A DNA stretch of 64,000 bases from assembly GCA_036320915.1 (NCBI GenBank), contig JAXBDG010000009.1:1550001-1614000 (forward strand). Reading direction: 5' to 3'. The translations under genes and the position numbers were made by a program. The notes under the pieces were generated by a model, which worked only from the letters and a program-made list of their open reading frames with translations, was not told the DNA's origin and did not search any database. Origin of the DNA: Linnemannia elongata (lineage: Eukaryota; Mortierellomycota; Mortierellomycetes; Mortierellales; Mortierellaceae). The first letter of the stretch is position 1; the number at the start of each line of letters is the position of its first letter. Of this stretch, positions 35,771 through 45,483 are shown piece after piece.

Positions 35771-38700
35771 ATGACTCTTTCCTCGTCATCCGCCTCTCTC
35801 TCTTGCAACAACAACAACAACATCGTCAACAACGAGATCAATCTCATGAATCCGTAGAAACCCAGGACCCCAGGACACTCACATATCTACATCACACTAC
35901 ACAGCTCAGCTGAGCATAGCACTTCACACCTGCTCATTTTATTAGTACGCTCTCTTTTTTTTATTTCTTACCCTGCACCGAACAACAAGCAGGGCTTCTT
36001 ATTGTTGTCGTTGTTGTTCCTTTTTTTATTTGGCCTACAACTTCCTTCCGCGTGGCCAACGAACGACCTTTTGTCAGCTCCAACAATAACAACAGCATAA
36101 ACTTTCAGCAGCCAAAAAGTTCTCCAATCGTGGTCCCCAGGATCTCGGCGCACAAGGACACGCGGACAGCAGAGTCCGCCGCCGTTTCCTCTGCAGTCAG
36201 GGTTGCCGGACACAGCGGCAGTAACACTCAATCAAGGCGCACTTCAGCTGCTGGCACAGCTCAACCGTCTGGATCTTGTGCTGGCATGATGTCCTCTTCG
36301 CCGTCTTCTTCTTCTTCCTCTTCGCCGTCCGGGATGACTGGACGTTCAAAGAAGAAGGACAATTTGCAGGAGCTCAGGACAGGAACCGTCCAGCGACTTT
36401 CTCAGCACTTTCTTCAGGCTTCTCAGTCTCACCCTCCTCCTCCATCTCCTCCACCACCACCTTCTTCTCAACAACATTATCAACTACCAACAAAACCTGC
36501 GTCATCTCCAGCGCGATATCAACCCTTGATGATTCCTACTTCGTTTAGGACCGATAATACGGGCTCGCCGTCTTCACCGTCAGTGTACTTGTCAGGGAAA
36601 CAACAACAATCGCATTCACCCGCATCTCCACTGTCGACTTTTATTAACCACAGAAGAGACCTAATATACTCAACAACATCCACTTCCACAACGACGACGG
36701 GCCTACACCATGCTCGGCAACAGTCAGCGCCCCAACTCTTTGCCCGACCGGCCTCTCCAGCCATCACTAGCTCGCCCACCTTGCCTTTGGCCGACCCGCC
36801 TTCTCAGTTGCCCTCATCCATCGGGCTGGTCCAGTCCAAGAGCGCTGTAGGAGGTCTCTCGTCAAGCTCTGTTGGGTCCGAGGACTCGTTCGTGAGCACA
36901 CTGTCTTACCTTGATTCACCCAGGGAACCAGGTTCGCCACGAATGGGGATGGTCCCGCTCTGGAAACAGATGCTGTCAGCCATCGAGCAGGAGGATCGAA
37001 AAGAGCTGGACAGGGTACTACACGCATTCGACTTTGCTATTGTTATCCAGACCCTGGTCACTTGGAACACGCCCAACACCGACAACCAGTACAAACATGA
37101 CCCGGATGTTCTGCTGGACGCCAAGGAGCTTCTGGGACCCAAAGTCGACCATCTCAACTTGATACAGATCGCCTGTTTTCTCTTTAACGAGGAGATGGCG
37201 TTGGATATGTTGAACTTCGTGGCCAAGGCGTCAGAGGAGCTAGAGTCCAAGAAGATTCTATATGAGTTTATGGGCAAGATGTGGGGCGATGGCAATACGA
37301 CGTTGCATCTGGCGAGTTTTCTGGGCATGGCAGACTTGACTAAGAGGCTGCTTGACTTGGGCGCCAATGTGTACAAAATGAACCACAGGAAGTATAAGCC
37401 TGTCGATTGTGCAGATGAGAACACAACCATGAGCCTCTTCCTCAACTTGACTGAAGGTAAGAAACAAGCGTTGAATGGTAACGATGCCTTTGCAGGCTCG
37501 ACTTTGAACTGGCGATATTAATCAATGAAGATCAAATTAGTTGTGCGCTACAAACGCATAGGACAGGAGTCGCTTCCAACATCACCCATAGCCGACTCTG
37601 GGCCCAACTTTCACTGGAGCTCCTTCAAGTCATTGGGACACATGCGGTCAACATCGACGTCACAAATACCACTGTCGTCTTTAGCTTCAAGTGAGCACCA
37701 TTTCGTGACAGGACCAAACAGCGGTTATACCCTCCTTCGTCCCGCATCCACGCTGGGTATCGTCAGTCAGCTTCAAGGACTATTAATCAGCGATTCCAGC
37801 AGCAGCAACAACGATGTCTCAACTCAGCGACTGTCACCAAAGCAGGAGCCAGCAATCTCGGACAAGCACGGTTCACTGCAGGGAGATGGTCTCATCGAGG
37901 AGCTATCACTGACCGAGTCGGGGACGACGCCGAGAGAGTCAGAGGTCGATATTCAAAAGGTCTTGTCGCCGATTGTTGTATCAAAGTTCTCAGAACCCCA
38001 TTCTGGAACATCAGGAGCAGGAACGTCTTCAAATGGTCATTCAGGGACCAGCTCTGCCGCAGGAAGTTTTACGAAAGGTGATGCGGCGTTTGCGGCTTCA
38101 CTCTCGACGTTCAACTCTTTGCATGCACCCGACATTGGACGACAGCTGGACTGCAACAACCTATCCAACACGTCCTCGTCGTCTCCAAATGGTGGCTCCT
38201 CCTCAGTCAGTCATATCCGACCCAAGCTCAGGAGCTACCAGTCCTCACCTTCCATTCGCCTATACGCGTCAACAACGTCACCGACGACCAAGGACAGCAG
38301 GACGGGCTCATTATCTAAGCGGAACAAGGGCGGGAAGAGAGTGTCGTTCGACCCGCAGTCTATGATGGCTGACGCGTCCAAGACGGGCGACCTGGAGCTG
38401 TTCAAATCGATGCTGGCGCTTTTACAAGAAGAGGACAAGAGCAAGACGCTGGTGGAGATTATCAATCATCAGTCAGTGTCGAGGAACTTGAGCTCGTTGC
38501 ATCTGGCCGCCTCTTATAACCATATTACCCTGTGCCGGTTTTTGGTGCAGAACGGCGCTAATGTCAACCTCACAGATCTTGAAGGTAAGAAGTACAAGCT
38601 TTCCTCCTTTCACACTCTGTCGTGATGTTTTTCGTCATTGAGCCCCTTTTTTCCCCCTTTGTTCAAACTTTGACCTTGAGACTAACACCCCAACTGTTTT

Positions 38701-39222
38701 CAAAATCTACCTTCTTACTTGTTTTAACAATATGGGGCAAATAGGATGGACGCCGATGCACTGCGCAGCGGCGGAGGGTCACTTGGAGGTGTTCGAGTTC
38801 CTTGTGAAGGGGAATGAGGCAGACCTTCAGGCGGCCACGTATGAGGGGGAGTTCTTTGAAGACGTTGTTGAGGACGAGGACCTACGGCAGAAGGTGACAG
38901 GTAACGTGTGTTCATGATTTTGTTAACTCTGTCTTTATTTCAACCCCTTTGTTGTATTGGCATGCATGTGCCCTTGCGTTCTGTTGGGGGTTGTCTTGTA
39001 TGTTGCTGCAGACTGACTGAATGAATGAAATAATGAGTCAAGTGGAAGCGACATGTCTACTCACACACACACATACACTTGTTTCCTTCCCCCCTCCCCC
39101 CCTTTTTTTTTCCTGTACTCCTATTCAACCTGTATTCTCGTTGTCTTTTCTATTTTATTCCTGCGATTCCTTCTATTCCATGCAATGCAACAGATATCCT
39201 TGAGGAAGCACAGTCACGGTGA
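35771..39222 (+). CDS. Ankyrin-repeat protein with RVxF motif, PP1 regulatory subunit (MYPT/PPP1R27)-like
   Basis: Model: exons 35771-35853, 36078-37456, 37562-38584, 38745-38900 and 39194-39222, 889 aa. The first exon is tentative (donor GTAGAA); without it translation could begin at ATG 36286, giving 792 aa. The N-terminal third is Ser/Pro-rich. A first ankyrin-like region has GNTTLHLASFLGMADLTKRL and DLGANVYKMNHRKYKPVDCA. A second disordered stretch follows, then GKRVSFDPQ (RVSF at nt 38338-38349), then a second ankyrin set: SSLHLAASYNHITLCRFLVQ, NGANVNLTDLEGWTPMHCAA, and an acidic end (FFEDVVEDEDL). An RVxF motif right before ankyrin repeats is how MYPT1 and PPP1R16/27 dock on protein phosphatase 1. 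A PP1 role is inferred from this; the target is unknown. Confidence 0.72.
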
Positions 39223-39602
39223 GCGTTCTTATTTGGAGTGATTTGCACTCCGTCGCTATTGTCTGCCTGCCTGTCTGCCCATGGTCCGCTCCCTCTTTTC
39301 TTTCCTCCTTTTCCTTTCAAAAGCCTACGAACCAAGGAATAAAAGAACCACAATAAAAAAAAAAAAACGCCTTTCTCTCTCTTCTTCTCATTTCTTCTCT
39401 TCTCATTCTTTACTGCTCTCACCGTTACCTTCTTTCTCTTCCTCCCTTCTTTTCTTCACTCCCTCCACTTACTCTGTCATAGCAGCTCAGTCTCATTCGC
39501 TCATCCTTGTCTCATCACCCTCTCACCACTCACCCAACCCCACAACTCCCACAACCACAACACAAACTACATTCTTTCTTTCCCTCTTCACCTCAACACA
39601 CC
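39223..39602. other. Intergenic leader of VAM7
   Basis: No gene is seen. From about 39370 to 39602 the plus strand is C/T-rich and then C/A-rich up to the CACC-ATGG start context of VAM7. An A-run lies at about 39355-39366. Confidence 0.55.
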
Positions 39603-41066
39603 ATGGCTGAAACCCTTCAGGCTATCTACGTCCGCGACTACGAGACCCGCTCCCAGCCCAAACCACACACTGTCTTCAAGGTCGAGGTCCACGCCGCCGT
39701 TCGCACATGGTCCGTCTGGAAGCGCTACTCCGAGTTCGAGACCCTCAACGATCGCTTCCTCGAACTCTTCCCTGACCACCCTCCACCTCAACCCCTCCCT
39801 ACAAAACATTGGTGGCAATCGACCATGGACAACCCAGAACTGTTGGAAGAGCGTCGGGCAGGGTTGGAGACGTATCTCAGAGGAATTCTGTCGCATAGGG
39901 ATGATCGTTGGAGACTCACACACGAGTGGAACGAGTTCTTAGCTGTCCCCGTTGGAAGATCCCAGGCCGACCTTTTTGCTGGCGGGCCAGGCGCGCATGG
40001 ACCTGCTGGCACCGTTGGTGCTCATAACAATGGTGGTAGCGGCAGTGGACGAGAGTCCCCTGCACCATCGATTCTCTCACACCTCAACATTTTTGGGTTT
40101 GGTCATTCGTCTTCAACCCACTCGACAGATACCACCGTGACCTCTCCTTCGTCCTCGACCCCCGTCATCAACCCCGCACCCGCCCCTCAATTCTTCACGA
40201 CCGAGAGCTGGCTTGAAGAATTTAGGAACCTGCAAGGAATCTCGCGCGAGGTGCGATCACTCATCAACCGTCGGGAGACTCACTTGGGCCGCAACGAGAT
40301 CTCCGCCTCACACAACTGCACCATCCAGAGCAAGAAGCTTTTGACCTCGCTCGGACTGCGTATCCCGGCTTTGGAGAACGGATTGATGTCTTTAGCGATG
40401 GGTGGAGGTGGAGGTGGAGGTAAAGGCAGCATCATGTCGGACGGAGAGCTGAGAAGACGACAGGATATGCTGAGCGAGTTAAAGGATGAGCGTGAGGTGT
40501 TGACAAAGCTTGTTATTGCCAACCGACAGAACGACGGCATGGTTGGGTACCAGGGAGCAGGTAGCAGTGTACCGGCCAGCTCGGGCGACAGGAACGCGCT
40601 TATGTCAGGACGGAACTCTAGCAATCTTGCTGGTGGTGGTGGAAGTGGTGGTAGTGGATCACATTCTCAGCCTAGTTCCCTTCGAGGTAACCCCGACAAT
40701 TTCAGTTTGGCCGAATCGACTCACAATGGCGGTGGCAGCATTCACTCCTCCAGCGGCGCCTCAAGCCGGGTACCCAACCCACGCCGCGTCTTTGGTAGAG
40801 TTGTCCAGACTCTGGTCCAGGAGACATCACAGACACGGGGGCTCGACAACGAAGGATTGTTGATGTTGCAGCAGGAACAGATGAAGCAGCAGGATGATCA
40901 TATCGAGCAGTTCAACGCCATCTTGCAACGACAGAAGCATATCGGATTGGCGATCGGACAGGAACTCGACAACCAGATCCAGTTACTGGACGAGCTTGAC
41001 AGAGATGTCGATAGGACGACGTTGAAGCTGGGACTTGTTAACAAAAAGATCGGAAAGATCAACTAA
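39603..41066 (+). CDS. VAM7: VAM7-like vacuolar SNARE (PX domain plus Qc-SNARE)
   Basis: Single exon, 487 aa, one of two intronless genes in the window. Residues 1-118 form a PX domain: YVRDYETRSQPKPHTVFKVEV, then WSVWKRYSEFETLNDRFLEL with the R-Y-S-x-F phosphoinositide-binding signature. The middle has Ser/Gly-rich linkers and a helical segment (TESWLEEFRNLQGISREVRS). The last 80 residues are a Qc-SNARE helix: QQDDHIEQFNAILQRQKHIG, then GQELDNQIQLLDELDRDVDR with glutamine at the zero layer. There is no membrane anchor, as expected for Vam7, which is recruited to vacuoles by PI3P and HOPS for homotypic fusion. It converges on CHORDC1. Confidence 0.93.
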   Translation: MAETLQAIYVRDYETRSQPKPHTVFKVEVHAAVRTWSVWKRYSEFETLNDRFLELFPDHPPPQPLPTKHWWQSTMDNPELLEERRAGLETYLRGILSHRDDRWRLTHEWNEFLAVPVGRSQADLFAGGPGAHGPAGTVGAHNNGGSGSGRESPAPSILSHLNIFGFGHSSSTHSTDTTVTSPSSSTPVINPAPAPQFFTTESWLEEFRNLQGISREVRSLINRRETHLGRNEISASHNCTIQSKKLLTSLGLRIPALENGLMSLAMGGGGGGGKGSIMSDGELRRRQDMLSELKDEREVLTKLVIANRQNDGMVGYQGAGSSVPASSGDRNALMSGRNSSNLAGGGGSGGSGSHSQPSSLRGNPDNFSLAESTHNGGGSIHSSSGASSRVPNPRRVFGRVVQTLVQETSQTRGLDNEGLLMLQQEQMKQQDDHIEQFNAILQRQKHIGLAIGQELDNQIQLLDELDRDVDRTTLKLGLVNKKIGKIN

Positions 41067-41318
41067 AGCGACAGATCTCTTTTTCCCATCTCCCTTTTCT
41101 TCCATTTTGTTACCAGAATTATGCACATATCGCGGGAACAAAGAACAGCAGCAACATCAACCAACCACACACCACTTCCACACGCACAGAAATACATATT
41201 CATTCAAATACAAACAGACACCCATATACCAAACAGATCAACCCTTTTTATTATCTTAGTTTATTATGTGCACTACTTCAGACTTTTAGAGCGCAGTCTT
41301 TAGGTGTATTTTTTGTTC

Positions 41319-42837
41319 TTACTTCTCAGCGTACAAAGGAGAGTCAGTAGCGAGGTGCATCACCTTGCTGCCGACAGTTCCAGCACCGCCGGTTGTTCCA
41401 AAGGTGGTCCAGCACTTGGCACCCTCGCTTGGCTCCAAAGTCGCCCATGAGATTCCGTTGCCTATCATCAGATGTTTAAGTGTGATTAGAACATGAGCAA
41501 TAGAAATGATTATGGTAGCCACGAAAGTCGGGTACTTGCAAGAAGTACAGTTGTAATATGTTCAACTTACCCTTCTTCATGGTGATCTCGACCTTTGTGC
41601 CCAAGACCTCGAATGAGCTGCCAGCGGGCTCGATGGGCTGGAAGAGGGGAAGGACTAACTTGAAGCGCTTGCCATCGGGCATCCTCAAGTCAATGTTGAC
41701 CTATTTTACCGTTGAGTTGCAAATATCACCATGAGTACTTGATATCGTATCCATAAAAGATCCTAGTTGCCTGAGTAGCATTTGATAGAATTTCCGAATG
41801 TCGTTCCTATGTCGTTGTCGTCCGGTGTCCTTACCTCGCGCTCCTTAAACTCGACAACTGCTGACTTGGCCTCAACTTTCTTGGCAAAGATCGACAAGTT
41901 GATGTGAGTCTGGGTCTGGTACCTACATACGGGAGCAAATTGAAAAAAGATGGTGTTAACGACGTTGCGATCCATACGTTTTGTCCACGTAAGCTCCAGT
42001 GGTCCATAATACTGATACTCCAGACAACTTGTTTCCTCCTACCAGTCGTGACGGCAGTGAACCAACTCCTCGACCTTATCCTCCTTCTATTAACAGCAAC
42101 ATGCAATTAAGAAAACGATTGGTTAGCCTCCTCCAGGGACAATTGATCTCAAACAAAAGAAAAAATTCGACAATTTTTGTTTATGGTACCTTGGCGCCGA
42201 CGAACAAATGCTGGTTAGTATTTCTGCAACCCTTGAGCTTCAAGAACTCGTCAAACTCGAGCACCTTGCGAGGACAGCAGCTCCAGCCCTTGGATCCCTC
42301 ATGGAAGACAGGCGAACCAGGGTGGTACTGGCATGACACTTTGGCACCACGAGACTCCTCCTCCGAGACATAGGTCTGTCCACATCCACGACGCAAGCAA
42401 GTCTTTCCAACAGCCACTGGCACCGACAAATCATCCTCCTCCTCGATAATGGGCTCGGCAGGCGCTGCGGCAGCAGGAGCAGCGGCGGGCTTGGGTGTGG
42501 CAGGCTTGGATACGGGTGCGGAGCCATAGACCTCAGTTCCGTTCTTCTGGACAGCGACAGGTGCAGGGCTTGCTGGCTTTGTTTCAGTGACCTCGACCTT
42601 CTCGTCTGATGATGGTGCGGGGGCAAACTCTTCGCGGGGGAGGTCGGTGTGGCGACCGATAGAGCAGCCGGGGATGGCGAGGAACTGATCAAAGGAGATG
42701 ACTCGCTTTGAGCAGCATGACCAGCCCTTGAGACCCTCGTGGAAGATGGGGCCCTGAGGGTGGAAAGTGCAGGCAGTGTCGGTGTTGGAAGCCTCGTCGT
42801 AGGTCTTTTCGCAGCCGCGGTGTGTGCAAACAGGCAT
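41319..42837 (-). CDS. CHORDC1: CHORD- and CS-domain HSP90 co-chaperone (CHORDC1/CHP-1)
   Basis: Five exons on the minus strand, 42837-42190, 42086-42043, 41922-41835, 41700-41571 and 41461-41319, give 350 aa. It has two zinc-binding CHORD modules. The first, at residues 1-65, begins CTHRGCEKTYDE, then HPQGPIFHEGLKGWSCCSKR. The second, at about 145-213, begins CLRRGCGQTYVSEE, then HPGSPVFHEGSKGWSCCPRK. A Pro/Ala-rich linker joins them. A p23-like CS domain (about 222-325) follows: HDWYQTQTHINLSIFAKK, then GKRFKLVLPLFQPIEP and EITMKKGNGISWATLEP. The family binds HSP90 in its ADP state; plant RAR1 and animal CHORDC1/melusin are relatives. Exon 2 is only 44 nt. The upstream region is shared with JMJD4 and may hold a heat-shock element. 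Confidence 0.93.
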
Positions 42838-43052
42838 GGTCGTTGTTGTTCTTGGTGGGTGGTGGTTGAATGAAGAAGGGGAGAAGGGGTGTGAATGCTC
42901 AAAGGTGGCGAGTCAAAAGAAATAACTTGCCTCTTCCTGAAAAGCAGTCCACTGCTCAACATTCAGGCACCAAGGCAGGCACACATCTGAACGGACACCA
43001 GACGGCGAAGGGGTTCGCAATATTTCTTTCTAGATCTTTCACTAAAGAAAAA
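42838..43052. promoter_or_regulatory. Bidirectional promoter between CHORDC1 (-) and JMJD4 (+)
   Basis: 215 bp separate the two start codons. TTCTAGATCTTTC at 43028-43040 is a near-match to three alternating heat-shock-element units (one mismatch in the middle unit). It lies 13 bp from the JMJD4 ATG, where it could serve either gene. No experimental support. Confidence 0.45.
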
Positions 43053-44411
43053 ATGTCATCGCCACCAACTTCACCTCGCCTCAAACTCCATGCAACACGC
43101 GACTACTCAACAGTCAACGGAATCGACACTCTCGACACCCCACCGACATACTCTCAATTCATCGAGCATTACCTCGAACCAAACCTGCCCGTCCTCATAG
43201 GCCCTGCCCTCACCACCAACTGGCGCGCACGTCAACAGTGGGTATGCCCCGTCACCGGCAAACCCAATTTTGACAACTTACGAGAGCAGCTATGCTCAAA
43301 CGAACCCATTCAAGTCCCCGTAGCGGATTGCCAATGCAAAGACTTTACAGACCAAAAGCGGTCGACCATGGATCTAAAAGGGTTTTTGGATGAATGGGAG
43401 GAGCATAGTCGGGCTGATAGGCCGTCAAGGACGTATCTGAAGGACTTTCATTTCGTAAAGACGTTCCCGGATTATGGCGCATACGAGACTCCGGATATCT
43501 TTTGTGATGACTGGATGAATGAGTTTTGGACAAGACGCACAGACATGGATGATGATTACCGATTTGTCTATTGTGGTGGGGATGGCACCTTTACACCATT
43601 CCACGCCGATGTTTACAGGTATGTTCCCTTGTAATTTGCAATTGATGTCTTTATGCATTTTGTTACCAATTGATGCGTATACCACCGCCTGTCGCTGACC
43701 GAGATACACACAACGTCAACTAGATCGTACTCATGGTCAGCGAATATCTGTGGGGTAAAGAAATGGACGCTCTTCCCACCCAACCAGGAACAACTGTTTC
43801 AGGACCAACTGCACAACACAGTCTACGATATCGAAAACGTCGATCCAATCCAATTCCCGGATTTCCACAAGGCCAAACGTTTCACGATCTACCAACAACC
43901 AGGCTATACACTCTTTGTCCCCTCGGGATGGTGGCATCAAGTCCACAACATTGGGGACACAATCTCGATTAATCATAACTGGTGCAATGGGTCCAACCTC
44001 GACCTTTTGGTCGAATCCATGACCTCGGACCTGAAGGAGGTCGAACGGGAGATTGAGCATTTGAAAGACATGATGGATCAAGATGAATGGATTGAGACGT
44101 GCCAGAAGCTGTTGCTGTTGAACAGTGGTTGGGATTGGAGTACGCTTTGGAACATGTGCAACACTGTACGGGAACGCGTCAAGAGGCAGCAGTTGGGAGA
44201 GGAGGTGACAGTGACGACGGCAATTGGCATGATTCTGAATGATGGAGTTGAGATAAAGAGGGTCGCTCCAAGTTTCCCGCCACCCCTGGTATCGCAACAA
44301 CCTCCTCTTGAACTTACATTACGAAGGGTGGATGCAGTCTTGGATTTTATCAGGAGTGACCCGTCCGCTGTGTGGTTTCTTCAGCACGTCAAAGGCTTGA
44401 AACTCCAATAA
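43053..44411 (+). CDS. JMJD4: JmjC-domain 2-oxoglutarate oxygenase, JMJD4-like (eRF1 lysyl hydroxylase)
   Basis: Exons 43053-43618 and 43724-44411 give 417 aa. Early family block: YSQFIEHYLEPNLPVLIGPA. Iron ligands are visible: His184 and Asp186 in FTPFHADVYRSYSWS (split by the intron) and His260 in VPSGWWHQVHNIGDT. 2-oxoglutarate contacts are expected from the KKWTLFPP lysine region and from NHNW. The Cys-rich VPVADCQCKDF and the C-terminal helical part (WIETCQKLLLLNSGWDW) fit JMJD4. Human JMJD4 hydroxylates Lys63 in the NIKS motif of release factor eRF1 and improves termination; the same role here is inferred. The stop codon lies inside an AATAAA at 44407-44412. The gene converges on APC11. 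Confidence 0.88.
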
Positions 44412-44640
44412 AATTAACAAACCTTGAAATGGCTATCATTTATGGATAGTTTTATTCTAGTAGTACAGCACCGCTCTGTGAGTGCGCAAGAGAGGTTGGT
44501 GTGATCCTGGGTAAAGTAAAAGTACAGATGTTCTTGTTCGCTGACACTATGTCGCCGCCTCTATGTGCGGATAAAATTCAATAAGAGACATTGTGGTTAG
44601 TAATCATGTTCGCCAAGTTTTGGTACAGTTCTGCAAAACG

Positions 44641-45216
44641 TCAACATAAGCAGCAGGTGGTTTGTCTACCAAAGGGTTGTCGGTCCAGGGGACAGATGCC
44701 GTCATTGTTAGTCTCTAGCCACTTTGAGATGCAGTGTAAATGGAAACAATGCTTACACTTTCCCCAGACTGTATTCAAAAAAAGCGATAACCAGTTAGTA
44801 GCGACAATGGAACATCTTAGTAATACAACGGCCTAGTGGTTGCTACGTTTGAAAACAATAATACTGGGGTGACTTACGCAGAGGACATTGGTCGCCGGGA
44901 ATCTTGCAGTCCGCGCAGCAAGCGTCAAAGGGACTCTGACAGATGCCGCAGACTTCGCTTGAATCGATCGAGTTCCACTCCCAGAATGCGACTGTGTGCC
45001 ACCTAAACGTTTGGTTTGTAGTCGGTATGATAGCTTGGTTACTATCATTCTCTTTGTGGCGAATATTTTGAATTTTCTTGACGACGAAAGTGGGACTTAC
45101 TCTACGAGACATGGAACAGATAATGAAAGTGTCAATGTTTAGCTCACGTATCTAGCATCCTACATCTCAAGCATCAAGGTATGCGACTTACTTTTGACCT
45201 TGATTTTCAAACCCAT
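44641..45216 (-). CDS. APC11: Anaphase-promoting complex subunit 11 (RING-H2), with a single-nucleotide exon
   Basis: Exons on the minus strand: 45216-45192 (25 nt), 45101 (1 nt), 45002-44878 and 44768-44641, giving 92 aa (human 84). The three early exons join as MGLKIKVKKWHTVAFWEWNS, matching the family start K-x-K-x-W-x-x-V-x-x-W. Codon 9 (AAG, Lys) takes one base from each of exons 1, 2 and 3. RING: CGICQSPFDACCADCKIPGD, then CPLLWGKCKHCFHLHCISKW, then CPLDRQ, where Asp79 replaces the last Cys. APC11 is the catalytic RING subunit that recruits E2 enzymes to the APC/C. The 3' end is uncertain: it may read through to TGA at 44643-44641, or a 39-nt intron (44669-44631) may give a longer tail ending at 44578. 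The gene is head-to-head with SmE. Confidence 0.9.
45101..45101 (-). other. APC11: Single-nucleotide exon of APC11
   Basis: On the minus strand the sequence reads CTCGTAG, A, GTAAGT. The acceptor AG is at 45103-45102, the one-base exon is at 45101 and the donor GTAAGT at 45100-45095. The flanking introns would be 90 nt (45191-45102) and 98 nt (45100-45003). Direct splicing of exon 1 to exon 3 shifts the frame; adding this A restores it and gives Lys9. Confidence 0.8.
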
Positions 45217-45483
45217 GGTTTAGCGAGACGGAAGCGTGGCGGCAGAGATGGAGAGTTAAGAGAGGACAAGTCAACCTTGGGCTAAAGAACGCCCCCAATT
45301 TTTAAAGTGCTAGAAGTTGTCACGTGAAGCATGGACTGTGTTGTGGGTGGCTTTGCACTTTCTCCCAGCGCGCAATGCCAGCCTTTGCTGATGGCGAGGC
45401 GAACAAAGGGCACAGAGGCAACGGCATCACTCTTTTCTTGTTCACACACCAACAACCAAGACTACACACATACAATATCAACC
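45217..45483. promoter_or_regulatory. Bidirectional promoter between APC11 (-) and SmE (+)
   Basis: 267 bp lie between the start codons of two essential-type genes transcribed apart. Sequence near 45293-45305 is A/T-rich (AATTTTTAAAG). The right end becomes C/A-rich before ATG 45484. No classical motif was identified. Confidence 0.55.
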
